Position numbers and translations under genes: made by a program
Assembly (NCBI GenBank): GCA_028718805.1
Contig: JAQUKY010000003.1
Span: 41,123 to 105,122 of the forward strand
Length of the DNA: 64,000 bases
Source of the DNA: Candidatus Nanoarchaeia archaeon
Lineage (GTDB): Archaea; Nanobdellota; Nanobdellia; Pacearchaeales; GW2011-AR1
Reading direction: 5' to 3'
Part shown: positions 29,556 through 40,015 of the stretch, in pieces
How positions within the stretch are numbered: position 1 is the first letter of the stretch
Layout of the letters: every line of letters begins with the position of its first letter
Notes under the pieces: model-generated
Seen by the model: the letters and a program-made list of their open reading frames with translations, nothing else
Database searches by the model: none
Told to the model about the DNA's origin: nothing

Positions 29556-31283
29556 ATGGCACAAATAAGACAGCCAATTGTCACAGTTGCAGGCCATGTT
29601 GACCATGGCAAGACAACCCTGCTGGACAGCATAAGAAAAACTTCTGTTGCAGAAGGGGAAGCAGGCGGGATTACTCAAAAAATATCTTTTACAAAAGTGC
29701 CTATTGAAAATGTAAAAAAAAGATGTTCTGCAATAAAAGAATATAAGCTTGATTTTTCAGGATTTTTGTTTATAGATACTCCTGGACATGCTGCATTTTC
29801 AAATTTAAGAAAAAGAGGAGGAAGCTTGGCTGATTTAGCTATTCTTGTGATGGATATAAATGAAGGAATAATGCCCCAGACAGCAGAAGTCTTGGAAATA
29901 TTAAAAATAAACAAAACCCCTTTTATAATTGCATTAAATAAGATAGACAATGTTTCAGGATGGAGAAAGCAATCAGATAATCTAAAAGAATCAATTAATT
30001 TGCAATCTGCAAATACAAAAGCAGATTTTGATGAAAAACTTTACACAATAATAGGAAGCCTGCATCATCACGGATTTAATGCAAAACCATTTTATGAAAT
30101 AACTGATTTTACATCTCAGCTCGCCTTAGTTCCATGTTCAGGAAAAACAGGAGAAGGAATTAATGATTTGATAATGATGCTGTGCGGATTAAGCCAGAAA
30201 TTCCTAAGGCAGAGATTAGAACTAGGAAAAGATGCAAAAGGGGTTATCTTGGAGATTAAAAAAGAAAAAACAATGCAATATGCAGAAGCAGTCTTGTATG
30301 ATGGGAGTTTATCTGCTAAAGATGAAATTGCAATTGCTTCTTTTGATGAACCAATTATAGCTAAAATCAGGGTTTTGGAAGAAATCATGCCTATTTCTAA
30401 TAAATTCAAGCCAGTTTATCAGGCAAATGCTGCAACAGGCATAAGAATGCAATTAATTAATTCAGAAAAAATACTTCCTGGAATGCCATTTACTGTTTTT
30501 AAGAATAATTTAAATGAGATTAAAGAAGAGTTTAAAAAAGAAACTTCTAAGATTCATACAGATGAAAAAGGGATAATAATAAAAGCAGATTCATTAGGAA
30601 GCCTGGAAGCTTTAATGGTTCTCTTAAGGCAGGAGAACATAGAAATAATCAGCGCAGGAATTGGAAATATAAACAAAAAAGATATTATTTCAGCCCAGAC
30701 AAATCTTAATTCAAATCCTAAAAATGCAGTTATTTTAGGATTTAACACTGATATTGATGAAGAAGTAAAAGAATCAGATGTTTCTAAAATAAAAATAATT
30801 ACAGATGAAGTTGTTTATAAGTTAATTGAAAACTTATTAAAATACCAGAAAGAAAAAGAAGATGAAATCAAAAGGCAGAAATTACTCAGCTTGGCATCAC
30901 TATGCAAATTAAAACTTCTCCCTCAATATATTTTTAGAAATTCTCATCCAGCAATATTTGGTGTGGAAATAGAATCAGGAAGATTAACTCCAAATACTCC
31001 TTTAATAGATGAACAGGGAAATGAAATTGCAAAAGTAAAAGATGTTCAGGAAAATCAAAACAAGATAAAAGAAGCAAAAAGAGGAATGCAGGTTGCAATA
31101 AGCCTTCCAGGAATAACCTTTGACAGGCAATTATCAGAAATCCAGACTCTTTATTCAGACTTAAATGAATATCAATTCAGGAATTTCAAGGATAACAAGG
31201 ATATTTTAACACAGGATGAAATCCAGACACTGCAGAAAATAGCGCAGATAAAAAGAAAAGTTAAACCTACCTGGGGGGTTTAA
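29556..31283 (+). CDS. infB: Translation initiation factor IF-2 / aIF5B
   Basis: [52 protein letters not shown]. Confidence 0.96.
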   Translation: MAQIRQPIVTVAGHVDHGKTTLLDSIRKTSVAEGEAGGITQKISFTKVPIENVKKRCSAIKEYKLDFSGFLFIDTPGHAAFSNLRKRGGSLADLAILVMDINEGIMPQTAEVLEILKINKTPFIIALNKIDNVSGWRKQSDNLKESINLQSANTKADFDEKLYTIIGSLHHHGFNAKPFYEITDFTSQLALVPCSGKTGEGINDLIMMLCGLSQKFLRQRLELGKDAKGVILEIKKEKTMQYAEAVLYDGSLSAKDEIAIASFDEPIIAKIRVLEEIMPISNKFKPVYQANAATGIRMQLINSEKILPGMPFTVFKNNLNEIKEEFKKETSKIHTDEKGIIIKADSLGSLEALMVLLRQENIEIISAGIGNINKKDIISAQTNLNSNPKNAVILGFNTDIDEEVKESDVSKIKIITDEVVYKLIENLLKYQKEKEDEIKRQKLLSLASLCKLKLLPQYIFRNSHPAIFGVEIESGRLTPNTPLIDEQGNEIAKVKDVQENQNKIKEAKRGMQVAISLPGITFDRQLSEIQTLYSDLNEYQFRNFKDNKDILTQDEIQTLQKIAQIKRKVKPTWGV

Positions 31284-31372
31284 TTTCTTCTATAAGTGTT
31301 TCTTTCATAATCTTGTCTTAATCTTTCCCTGTACTTATCAAACCTGCCATTTGTTTTATCATCTACTGCCAT
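31280..31372 (-). CDS. Very small putative protein (30 aa)
   Basis: [30 protein letters not shown]; adjacent to zinc-ribbon ORF. Confidence 0.3.
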   Translation of the reverse strand: MAVDDKTNGRFDKYRERLRQDYERNTYRRN

Positions 31373-31374
31373 TT

Positions 31375-31500
31375 TCAATTTTCCCCCCTAATTTTTTCAT
31401 TTTCAGTTCTAGGATAATCAAATCTACGTTTACATCGAGGACAGGCTTTTGGATTTTCCTTCCTTGCTTCCCATTCATATTCGCAATTTTCGCATTTCAT
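31375..31500 (-). CDS. Small zinc-ribbon protein (41 aa)
   Basis: MKCENCEYEWEARKENPKACPRCKRRFDYPRTENEKIRGEN. Confidence 0.65.
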   Translation of the reverse strand: MKCENCEYEWEARKENPKACPRCKRRFDYPRTENEKIRGEN

Positions 31501-31685
31501 TTTTGTTGTACCCTAATAGTAGTAATAATGTTAGTAATATTAATAATAGTAGTAAAAGGGGGTTTATAAACCTTCCGTTTTTGTAACTACTTAATAATGG
31601 CGATAGAATTGGAAAAATTGATGCAACAAAGGCTATACCATTTATAAAAAGACGATTTAATTATATATTTGGAATACAACCTGCT

Positions 31686-31985
31686 TTGACAATAGAGATA
31701 ATAAATGCACTCATAGACTTAAATAAATTTAAAAGAGAGCCCCACTACTTAGAATACTCTCTTAAAAAAGGAGATCCAGCAAAGATGCTTCTTCCTAGAG
31801 CAGCAAAAATTTTATACGAAGAAGCTTTACTTGTGCAACAAAAAGGACTTTTTTCTAAAGTAGAGATTTATGAATTAGAAAAAATTAAGATTCCAATTAA
31901 AAAACCAGACCCTGTTTTGATAGGATTTGATCATTTTGGAAATAAATTTCCAATAACCTACTGGGGCGGGGATAAAAAAGTCTAA
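31686..31985 (+). CDS. Hypothetical protein (start uncertain)
   Basis: 99-aa ORF from TTG; same frame stays open upstream to about 31590 without a canonical start. Confidence 0.5.
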   Translation: MTIEIINALIDLNKFKREPHYLEYSLKKGDPAKMLLPRAAKILYEEALLVQQKGLFSKVEIYELEKIKIPIKKPDPVLIGFDHFGNKFPITYWGGDKKV

Positions 31986-32055
31986 TTGAGTAATATGTTA
32001 TTTGGGAAAAAATCCTTCTCAAAAACTTTAAAAATACGATATATATCTTATTCTT

Positions 32056-32703
32056 ATGTGGGCTGCAAAAATAACATTTGATGGAAGCAATGCTTTAATT
32101 GGAAGCAGAACTTTAAAACATAAAGTTAATCTTTTTGCCTTTCCACTTTCTTATTTCTACGAAAGAAACCACATTGTAGTAAACATAACCGGAAATCTAT
32201 TAGGAAAAGAAAAAAATAAAAGAGATTTTGTTCGAGATTTTAAAAAAGCAGACAGATTAGTTAATCTAGAATTTAATGAGGATTTTTTTATCGGAACAAT
32301 TAAAGAGCCGACTTTTGCCAAAACTCTTTATAATAAAGATATTATTCACTTATCTCCTGCTTTAATTGATGAAAATGGGCAGGAAATACTTAATATCGCT
32401 TGTTTTAAAAAAGAAAAATTAGCAAAAGCAATAAATACCTTGGAAAAAACTTATGAAGCAAAAATCAATTATATAGAGGAAAGAAAAATAAAAAATATTT
32501 CAATAATAAAACAAAATCCAGAATTAACTAACAAACAAAAACAGGCTATGAGCCTAGCAATTAAAAATGGCTATTATAATTACCCAAGAAAAATAGATAT
32601 ACAACAATTAGCAAAACTTTCAAAACTTTCATTCTCAACTTTTCATGCTCATCTGAGAAAAGCTGAGCAAAAACTTCTGCCCTTTTATTTTAAGAAGCAA
32701 TAA
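32056..32703 (+). CDS. Transcriptional regulator with Bat-type HTH_10-like C-terminus
   Basis: LTNKQKQAMSLAIKNGYYNYPRKIDIQQLAKLSKLSFSTFHAHLRKAEQKLLP. Confidence 0.8.
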   Translation: MWAAKITFDGSNALIGSRTLKHKVNLFAFPLSYFYERNHIVVNITGNLLGKEKNKRDFVRDFKKADRLVNLEFNEDFFIGTIKEPTFAKTLYNKDIIHLSPALIDENGQEILNIACFKKEKLAKAINTLEKTYEAKINYIEERKIKNISIIKQNPELTNKQKQAMSLAIKNGYYNYPRKIDIQQLAKLSKLSFSTFHAHLRKAEQKLLPFYFKKQ

Positions 32704-32746
32704 TGAGAAGTTTTATAAACAAATAAGCTTTACTATAATTATATAC

Positions 32747-32775
32747 GCTCACCATTGCTTCGGCAATGGGTGGGC
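32747..32775 (+). ncRNA. UUCG-tetraloop hairpin in leader of NYN-domain gene
   Basis: GCTCACCATTGC-TTCG-GCAATGGGTGGGC, about 12 bp with one bulge, 13 nt before ATG. Confidence 0.5.
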
Positions 32776-32788
32776 ACTTAATTAAAAA

Positions 32789-33331
32789 ATGAGGACTTCT
32801 ATATTTATAGATGGCAATAATTTTTATCATGGGTTAAGGCATATTTATGGCAAAGATAAATCCTTAAAGAGATTTAATTTTCAGAAATTTTTAAATAGTC
32901 TCGCAAAAAGCAATGAGATACAAGAAATATTTTATTATAATGCAGAGCTTGATAAATCACACAACTTAAAGAAATATAAAAGTCAAAAACAGTTCTTTGA
33001 TAACCTAAGCAAGATCCTTAATTTGAAATTAATTCTTTGTAAATTACTGAAGAGAAAAATTAAAGGGACAAATAAGTATTATTATGTTCTCAAAGAGGAT
33101 GACATTCATATGGCTATTGATATGGTTGAAGGGGCTTGTGATGACAGGTTTGATATAGCTATTCTAATATCGGGTGATGGAGATTTTGTTCCTGCTGTTA
33201 AGGCAGTTCAAAGAAAAGATAAGATAGTTAAGAATATTTACTTTAAAAAGAGTTCTTCAAGAAATTTGAAGGAACATTGCGATAAGTCTTTAGAGTTAAC
33301 AAAAGAGATTCTTGACAAATTCTTCAAATAA
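32789..33331 (+). CDS. NYN-domain (LabA-like/PIN-like) putative RNase
   Basis: MRTSIFIDGNNFYHGLRHIYG; DIAILISGDGDFVPAVKAVQRKDK. Confidence 0.88.
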   Translation: MRTSIFIDGNNFYHGLRHIYGKDKSLKRFNFQKFLNSLAKSNEIQEIFYYNAELDKSHNLKKYKSQKQFFDNLSKILNLKLILCKLLKRKIKGTNKYYYVLKEDDIHMAIDMVEGACDDRFDIAILISGDGDFVPAVKAVQRKDKIVKNIYFKKSSSRNLKEHCDKSLELTKEILDKFFK

Positions 33332-33347
33332 TCCTTTACTAAATAAA

Positions 33348-33363
33348 AGCGATATATATCGCT
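33348..33363. promoter_or_regulatory. Perfect 16-bp palindrome, putative operator
   Basis: AGCGATATATATCGCT. Confidence 0.45.
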
Positions 33364-33407
33364 ATAAAGTTTAAGTAGCACGACGACACCATTTCTAAGG
33401 AGTTAAA

Positions 33408-34193
33408 ATGAAAATAGACAAGTTATGCACTCTTTTTTACCAAGCAAAGGAATTGAGCCGGGAATTGGTTGGAAAATCAGAAGATAAAATATTTAATAAA
33501 GATAAAAAATATAATTGGCCAATACATGCAAAATGGTGGGATTATGATAATGAAAAATTTTTTTCTGAGTGTATGCAAGAATTGGGAAATGAAAAAATCT
33601 TACTGGAAAGATTATGCAAAGATTATATTAAAATTTCCCAGTCTGCAATTAAGGGGGAGATAAAATTAAAGATTGAAAATGTTGAATCAGAAAAGAAATT
33701 TACACATTTAATCCTTGCGGATAATCTAGAAGGGCTTACTAGTTTATGCATCCCTACTTATAGTTTTGCTAAAAAGCATATTGTCTGGGGTTTCGACGAA
33801 AAAGAATCCCCAAGTGTAAACGATGAATCATTAAAGGAAAATTCAATAGTAGACCATTGGAGTAAAGGGTCAATGGGAGTGTGGTTTGAAGATTCTGGGT
33901 GCCCTGATACACCCGATAGGATTTATATATATTCTCCGAGCGCTTATTTAAAAAATAAAAAAGTTCATATTTACCTTAATGGAGATGTAGGTATAGAAAA
34001 TGAAATTAACAAATTTAAATCAACTTTAATTAACAGATATATCCCGATACTCTCTCCTTTGATATTTAAGATAAATAAGATTGTTTCAACTGGAGAAAGC
34101 AACTTTGAAAAAAAAGAATCAGATAAACGCAATAATATATTAAAAAAAGAAAAGAAGGATTATCTCAATAATCTAAAAGGAAAAGATATATAA
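33408..34193 (+). CDS. Hypothetical protein
   Basis: 261-aa ORF. Confidence 0.7.
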   Translation: MKIDKLCTLFYQAKELSRELVGKSEDKIFNKDKKYNWPIHAKWWDYDNEKFFSECMQELGNEKILLERLCKDYIKISQSAIKGEIKLKIENVESEKKFTHLILADNLEGLTSLCIPTYSFAKKHIVWGFDEKESPSVNDESLKENSIVDHWSKGSMGVWFEDSGCPDTPDRIYIYSPSAYLKNKKVHIYLNGDVGIENEINKFKSTLINRYIPILSPLIFKINKIVSTGESNFEKKESDKRNNILKKEKKDYLNNLKGKDI

Positions 34194-34206
34194 AACAATT
34201 CTAAAA

Positions 34207-34959
34207 ATGCAGCTTAAAGATATTTTATCTAAAGAAGAAGTTAAGGAATATCATAAACAATGGGATGATTTTAAAGGAAAATCTAAATTAAACTCCTGTT
34301 ATAATGTTCATTCGGGAATGCCTGTGATAAGTGAAATTTACCAGTTTAAAGACAAGCCAGTTTTTAGAACAAAAATATTTCAAAATAAATTAAGAAAATT
34401 TAATCCCTATTTTATATCTGATAAATATGGTCATCCTTTCTGGCATGTAGGACATTATTTTATGATAATGGAACAATTATACCATGCAGCATCAAGTAAA
34501 TTAAGGGATAATTCTAAATTAGTTGTTAAGGACATTCCCGAAAGATTTAAGTTTAGAAAACCTATATTCTGGAATTGCCCTATCTCAACAGAACTGATTC
34601 TTGAAAAGTTAGGAGAAATAAGAGATTATCAACAAGAAAGAACCAACTTTATTTTTTATGATGAAAGAAAAGGGAGACTAATATCGGAGATAGATGTAAT
34701 GACTTTCTATCAACCAAGAGCATATATAAGGCAGTTAGAAAAAATAAAGCAAAATAAAAATGATCAAGATGCTTTTGAAAGACTAATCAGGCAGATTAAC
34801 TGGCAAGATTTACAGCAAAAAAGACTATATAACAAAAGAACAAATCTTCCAGATAAAGATTATTTAATAAGCCAGATAAGGCAAGGAAATATCCCAGAAG
34901 AAGGACTTCATGACTTCTTTTCATTTTGGGACAAACCACAAACCTCAAAACCTTTTTAA
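34207..34959 (+). CDS. Hypothetical protein
   Basis: 250-aa ORF. Confidence 0.7.
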   Translation: MQLKDILSKEEVKEYHKQWDDFKGKSKLNSCYNVHSGMPVISEIYQFKDKPVFRTKIFQNKLRKFNPYFISDKYGHPFWHVGHYFMIMEQLYHAASSKLRDNSKLVVKDIPERFKFRKPIFWNCPISTELILEKLGEIRDYQQERTNFIFYDERKGRLISEIDVMTFYQPRAYIRQLEKIKQNKNDQDAFERLIRQINWQDLQQKRLYNKRTNLPDKDYLISQIRQGNIPEEGLHDFFSFWDKPQTSKPF

Positions 34960-34974
34960 ACCCCTTTTTATATC

Positions 34975-35055
34975 AATACTTATTAACTCAAGTGGTTTAT
35001 GAGGAGCTTAATCTTCTCAAACAAAGCTTAATTCGCTCAATAGATTACTAAAAAA
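34975..35055. repeat. Intergenic palindromic element copy L
   Basis: AGGAGCTTAATCTTCTC...AAGCTTAATTCGCTCAATAGATTACTAAAAA. Confidence 0.6.
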
Positions 35056-35070
35056 TAATATAAACAAAAA

Positions 35071-35478
35071 ATGCCATTTAAAATAAACATATCTCATAAA
35101 GGAAAAACATTAAAAATAGAAACAGAATCAGAAGATGTAATTGGAAAAGCAATCGGCGAAATAATTAAAGGACAAAGTATTTCTGCTGATTTAGATGGTT
35201 ACGAGCTTCAGATAACAGGCACATCAGATATTTCTGGGTTTCCTGGAAAACAAGGCTTAGAAGGGGCAGGCTATCATAGAAAATTGTTAACAAGAGGATT
35301 TGGAATGAAAGATACAACAAAGGGCTTGAGATTAAGAAAAACACTTAGAGGGCAGGAAATTTCATTACTAACAAGCCAGATTAACACAATTGTTATTAAA
35401 GAAGGCAAGAAGAAGTTTGAGGATTTATTGCCTAAAAAAGAGACTTCTGAAAAAAAAATAGAAGAAAAAAAAGAATAA
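35071..35478 (+). CDS. rps6e: 30S ribosomal protein eS6
   Basis: GYELQITGTSDISGFPGKQGLEGAGYHRKLLTRGFGMKDTTKGLRLRKTLRGQEIS. Confidence 0.96.
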   Translation: MPFKINISHKGKTLKIETESEDVIGKAIGEIIKGQSISADLDGYELQITGTSDISGFPGKQGLEGAGYHRKLLTRGFGMKDTTKGLRLRKTLRGQEISLLTSQINTIVIKEGKKKFEDLLPKKETSEKKIEEKKE

Positions 35479-35507
35479 TTTTTAAAGTACGATTTATTAA
35501 TATTTCA

Positions 35508-36950
35508 ATGAAAAAAAGGGGGCAGTCAGAAATCATTAGTATAATATTAATTATTCTTGTTGTATTAGTTATGATAGCCTTAGTCTGGATAGTTTTAAAT
35601 GGAGTTGTAAGGAAAAATTCAAGTGAAATTTATATTGAAACATTAAAAGTAGAAAGCAAAATAGAAAAGGTTAGTATTAACCTATCCTCAAATAAACTGC
35701 AGGTTGATTTTTCAAGAGGCCCAGATAATGTAGAGTTAGCTTACTTTAAAGTCATTCTGATAGATGAAAATGAAAATTCACATAGTTATGTCGTGTATAA
35801 TCTCCCTCAGCCATTAGAAACAAGAAGTTATGTTCTGAATATCTCAGATTTAAATATAAAAAAAATTAACTTGTATCCTGTAACTAAAAACAATAAAGCT
35901 GGTGTTGAAGAAGTATATATTATCCAAGGAGATGAATCAAAGGAAATAGATGGGAGTTTAGAGGTTATAAATGAAGGAGAGGGCAGCTGCATTGCTGATT
36001 GTAATGGAAAAGTTTGTGGAAGCAATGGCTGCGGAGGAAGTTGTGGAAGTTGTGGCGGGGAAGAGGTATGTAATTCAACAGGGCAGTGTATTGCAAACTG
36101 CACAGATAATTGTTTAAGTTTAAGCTATAATTGCGGAATAAAAACTATCTGTGGGATAAGCACTGATTGTGGAACATGTTCAGCAGATAAATGGTGCAAC
36201 TTATCAAACCAATGTCAAGATTGCCAGTATACTGCCTGGCAAAGTATTGGTTGTGGAAAAGGGAGTTGTTTGTTAAGCCAGATGTATCAAAATAGAAGTG
36301 CAATAACAGGAACAGGATGTTCAAACACAACAAACTGTGCTGTTAATGAAACATGTTCTCTTATTTCTGGAGCAGTTTCTTATTGGAACTTTGACATTAA
36401 CTTCAACGATGTGTTTGGAAGGAATAATCTAAGTCCTTATGAAGCTTACATACAGAATGGTGCAGTTATCCTAGATGGCATTAATGATTATGTAAGAAAC
36501 AACACTTATATCAGTAATCTTCCTTCAGGAAATCAAGCAAGAACAGTTTCTATATGGTTAAACTGGGCTATTGCTGACAGCGTTGATGTAATTTTTGGTT
36601 ATGGAAATGGGATAGATAATCAGATGTTCGGGGCTTATGTTGAAACAAGTAAATACCTAAGCTTTTGGACTTATAATTCTGACATTAATACATTCATGAT
36701 AATTAATCCTGGAAACTGGACGCAAATAGCCTTTGTTTATAATGGGACTCATTTAAAAACTTATAAAAACGGAACATTAATAAGAACTGATTCAAAATCC
36801 ATAAACACCAGTGTTAAGTCAATAGCAATAGGAAAAAACATATATACTAATTTAAATTTCTTAAATGGTTCAATAGATGACTTAATGATTTTCAATAGAA
36901 GCCTAAATGACAGCGAGATAAAAGCAATTTATAATTATCAGCTGAAATAA
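35508..36950 (+). CDS. Surface protein: pilin-like signal, Cys-rich segment, C-terminal LamG-like domain
   Basis: MKKRGQSEIISIILIILVVLVMIALVWIVLNGVV; CNGKVCGSNGCGGSCGSCGGEEVC; C-terminal ARTVSIWLNW...GSIDDLMIFNRSLNDSEI. Confidence 0.8.
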   Translation: MKKRGQSEIISIILIILVVLVMIALVWIVLNGVVRKNSSEIYIETLKVESKIEKVSINLSSNKLQVDFSRGPDNVELAYFKVILIDENENSHSYVVYNLPQPLETRSYVLNISDLNIKKINLYPVTKNNKAGVEEVYIIQGDESKEIDGSLEVINEGEGSCIADCNGKVCGSNGCGGSCGSCGGEEVCNSTGQCIANCTDNCLSLSYNCGIKTICGISTDCGTCSADKWCNLSNQCQDCQYTAWQSIGCGKGSCLLSQMYQNRSAITGTGCSNTTNCAVNETCSLISGAVSYWNFDINFNDVFGRNNLSPYEAYIQNGAVILDGINDYVRNNTYISNLPSGNQARTVSIWLNWAIADSVDVIFGYGNGIDNQMFGAYVETSKYLSFWTYNSDINTFMIINPGNWTQIAFVYNGTHLKTYKNGTLIRTDSKSINTSVKSIAIGKNIYTNLNFLNGSIDDLMIFNRSLNDSEIKAIYNYQLK

Positions 36951-37042
36951 TTTATATTTGCCTTTTATATTAATAAATGATACTTTATATCAGTGATTTA
37001 GTTAGTGGTTATATTTAAATATCACCAACTCTTTATTTTTTT

Positions 37043-39508
37043 ATGAAAAAAAGAGGGCAGTCAGGAATAATAACAATTGTGTTATTAATGCTTGTTGTTT
37101 TGGTTATTGTTTCTATTGTCTGGGTTGTTATCAGAGGAGTAGTAACTGAAAAATCAGAAGAAATAGTGCAATCATCTCAGAATATTAAATTATTAAACTC
37201 TTTAAGTGTAGAAAACTGGAAAGATAACAATGACGGAACAATTAACATAACTGTAAAAAGAGATATGAGTGAGGGGGACATTAAAGGGTTAAGTTATACT
37301 ATCAAAACAGATGTTACTATTTGTTACATTAAAACAAACAATACACTTTCTCCCTTAGAAACAAAAACATTTGTGATTAATATTTCTTCTTGTTCTGGGG
37401 AAATTCAAGAGATTTCAGTTTCTCCTATCTTAACAAATTTTGAAGAGGAAAAAAAAGAGCCAGAATGTGTTTATGGTGAATGGACAACTCAAGGATGTGG
37501 TTTAGGCCCATGTACTTATGATGAAATTTATAAAAACAAAACAATAATTTCAGGAACCAATTGTCAAAACATTCAAAATTGTTCTTTTGACTTAAGTTGC
37601 ATAAAACAAACTGGGATAGGAATAACAGGAATAGAACATTTTGATGAGATTCCTTATTTTAAAGACAACATCCAAACACTGCAAGTTTCAGGCTTTGATA
37701 GAAACGGAGGAAATGATGATGGGGTTACTGGAAAATGGTCTTATTTGTATAAAGAAGGAAGCAATTATATAATCTTTGATGAAACAGGTCCAGGAATTAT
37801 ACAAAATCTGTGGATGGCCGGAGTTGGTTATTTAGATGAAACAAATGGCAGAATATTGTTTTATTTTGACAATGAAACAACCCCCCGAATAAACATGAAT
37901 ATAGGAGATTTCTTTAATTCAGTAACAGAACCTTTTGTTTCTCCATTAGCTGGAAAAAAGAGTTATACACGCTATTCTCTTGCCCCAATTTTATTTAAAG
38001 AAAGATTAAAAATTGTTCTTACAAATTTAGTCAGCCCTGCTATTCCAAATTATTATCATGTTACTTACCAAAAATATCTTTCTTCAGTCAATGTAAACAG
38101 CTATGATGGAACAGAGAATTATGCTAATATAAAAAATATGTGGAATAATAAAGGAAGCCATCCAACAGGAGATGAAGGAACAAAAATCTCAAATGGAACA
38201 AAAAGCATTGAAAGTGGACAGACACAAACCCTAATTGACTATTCTGGAAATGATTATAATTATATCTCTTCAATTAAAATTCGTCCGCCGCATGACAAAC
38301 AAAGTTTAGAAAATTTATGGGTAAGTATTTATTTTGACGGAGAAGCTCAGCCAAGTGTTTATGCTCCTGTAGGAGAATTTTTTGGTTCCGGTTTAGGAGA
38401 GTTTAATGTTTCTTCTATTGCTATTGGAATGTCTTTTTCAGGAGATTATTACTGCTATTTTCCAATGCCTTTTAAAAATTCTGTGAGAATACAAATAGAA
38501 AATAATGGAAGCAATAGTTCGTCTATAAATTACACAATAAAGGCAAAAAAAGACTCCGAAATGATTGCTGGAGACAATGCAGGCTACTTTCATGCCAAAT
38601 ATAATAAAGAATTTCCCACCCAGAAAGATAAAGATTATATTTTCTTAAACACAACCGGAAGAGGACATTTTGTTGGAGTTGTTCACACTATGAGGGGGCT
38701 AGGTTCAGCAGATCCTAATTATCTTGAGGGAGATGAAAGATTTTTTATAGATGGAAAATTGTCACCTTCTTTGCATGGAACAGGAACAGAAGATTATTAT
38801 GATGGAGCACTTTACTTTTTTTATAGCGGTGCCTGCCCCTATTATCAAGCTATGTTTGGAGTTAGTTGTATAGGTATCCTTTCACACACGCCTTATAGAC
38901 TTCATATACCTGATTTTATTTCATTCACAAGTTCAGCCACATTTGGAATAGAACATGGAAGCTCAAATGAGGACCCTTCTAATCTAGCTTACAGCGGGAA
39001 TTACTCAAGTGTCGCTTTTTATTATGCTGTTGACACCCCCTCCACAGAATTAACAGACTCATTAAATATAGGAAATAACACAAGTGAAAGTTTGCATGAA
39101 TATAATACAACAAATGGAATTTACATTCCATCTACTTTTCATCAATATCCTGGTTATGATACGGCAACACCTGTTTCGGTTTCAGATGATGGGATAAATT
39201 TTACAAATGGACAAAGCCAGTTTACAGCAGCAATAAATAGCAATAATACAGGGGTTATAATAAGAAGAAGATTAGATTATAGCTTGATTAACCAGATGGC
39301 AGATATTTATGTTGATGATAATTACGCTGGGAAATGGTATACAGCAGGAATGCACGATATCAATAACACATCCAATAATATAAAATGGCTTGACTCTGAT
39401 TTTCACATTCCAGCTTCATTCACTCATGGAAAAAGTTCAATAAGAGTAAGAATACAAAGTAGTTCATGGAATGAGTTTTATTACTGGATTTATTCAAAGA
39501 AAAGATAA
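37043..39508 (+). CDS. Surface protein: pilin-like signal plus DUF2961 (GH172-like) domain
   Basis: MKKRGQSGIITIVLLMLVVLVIVSIVWVVIRGVV; LHGTGTEDYYDGALYFFYSGACPYY; FDETGPGIIQNLWMAGVG. Confidence 0.82.
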   Translation: MKKRGQSGIITIVLLMLVVLVIVSIVWVVIRGVVTEKSEEIVQSSQNIKLLNSLSVENWKDNNDGTINITVKRDMSEGDIKGLSYTIKTDVTICYIKTNNTLSPLETKTFVINISSCSGEIQEISVSPILTNFEEEKKEPECVYGEWTTQGCGLGPCTYDEIYKNKTIISGTNCQNIQNCSFDLSCIKQTGIGITGIEHFDEIPYFKDNIQTLQVSGFDRNGGNDDGVTGKWSYLYKEGSNYIIFDETGPGIIQNLWMAGVGYLDETNGRILFYFDNETTPRINMNIGDFFNSVTEPFVSPLAGKKSYTRYSLAPILFKERLKIVLTNLVSPAIPNYYHVTYQKYLSSVNVNSYDGTENYANIKNMWNNKGSHPTGDEGTKISNGTKSIESGQTQTLIDYSGNDYNYISSIKIRPPHDKQSLENLWVSIYFDGEAQPSVYAPVGEFFGSGLGEFNVSSIAIGMSFSGDYYCYFPMPFKNSVRIQIENNGSNSSSINYTIKAKKDSEMIAGDNAGYFHAKYNKEFPTQKDKDYIFLNTTGRGHFVGVVHTMRGLGSADPNYLEGDERFFIDGKLSPSLHGTGTEDYYDGALYFFYSGACPYYQAMFGVSCIGILSHTPYRLHIPDFISFTSSATFGIEHGSSNEDPSNLAYSGNYSSVAFYYAVDTPSTELTDSLNIGNNTSESLHEYNTTNGIYIPSTFHQYPGYDTATPVSVSDDGINFTNGQSQFTAAINSNNTGVIIRRRLDYSLINQMADIYVDDNYAGKWYTAGMHDINNTSNNIKWLDSDFHIPASFTHGKSSIRVRIQSSSWNEFYYWIYSKKR

Positions 39509-39569
39509 AAGACCTAAAAAAAGCCAGAAGAAAAACCAGCACAATAATTCTTTTAAATTTGTTATAAAT

Positions 39570-39809
39570 ATGCTTATTATGGATAATGAAATAGATGAAG
39601 GGTTTATAACACCTGAATTTTTACTGGATTTTTTTCCTTATAAAGACAGGTTTCATTGCCCTCTTGACAGAGGCTTGTCCTTCTCAAAAGAGGGTTATAT
39701 AAAATACAGAACAGAAATAAATCGGGTAAGGAAAAAGAGCGGCAAGCCAGCCTTATGCGACTCTGACTTAAGGCAGATAATAGAAAGTTATTTTAAAACT
39801 CATGAATAA
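39570..39809 (+). CDS. Hypothetical protein
   Basis: 80-aa ORF starting downstream of previous stop (ORF-track start overlaps it). Confidence 0.55.
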   Translation: MLIMDNEIDEGFITPEFLLDFFPYKDRFHCPLDRGLSFSKEGYIKYRTEINRVRKKSGKPALCDSDLRQIIESYFKTHE

Positions 39810-39913
39810 ACAGCTTTAAACATCAAAAATCTTCAGATTTTTGTGGCTTAAAACTTCCTAAAGGAAGTTTTAAAAATCCCCTTCTTTTCTAATATTTAAT
39901 AATGCCTGATTAA

Positions 39914-40010
39914 ATTAGTAATATATAAAAACTAAATTAAAGTTAAATGTGAGATGAGCAAGCTATAGATGATTGCTCCACCTTAATATCGTTTAATAAA
40001 TTACCGATAA
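39914..40010. repeat. Intergenic palindromic element copy M
   Basis: TTAGTAATATATAAAAACTAAATT...GAGATGAGCAAGC...GATGATTGCTCC...TTAATATCGTTTAATAAATTACCGATAA, 5 nt before aIF2-gamma ATG. Confidence 0.85.
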
Positions 40011-40015
40011 AAAAT

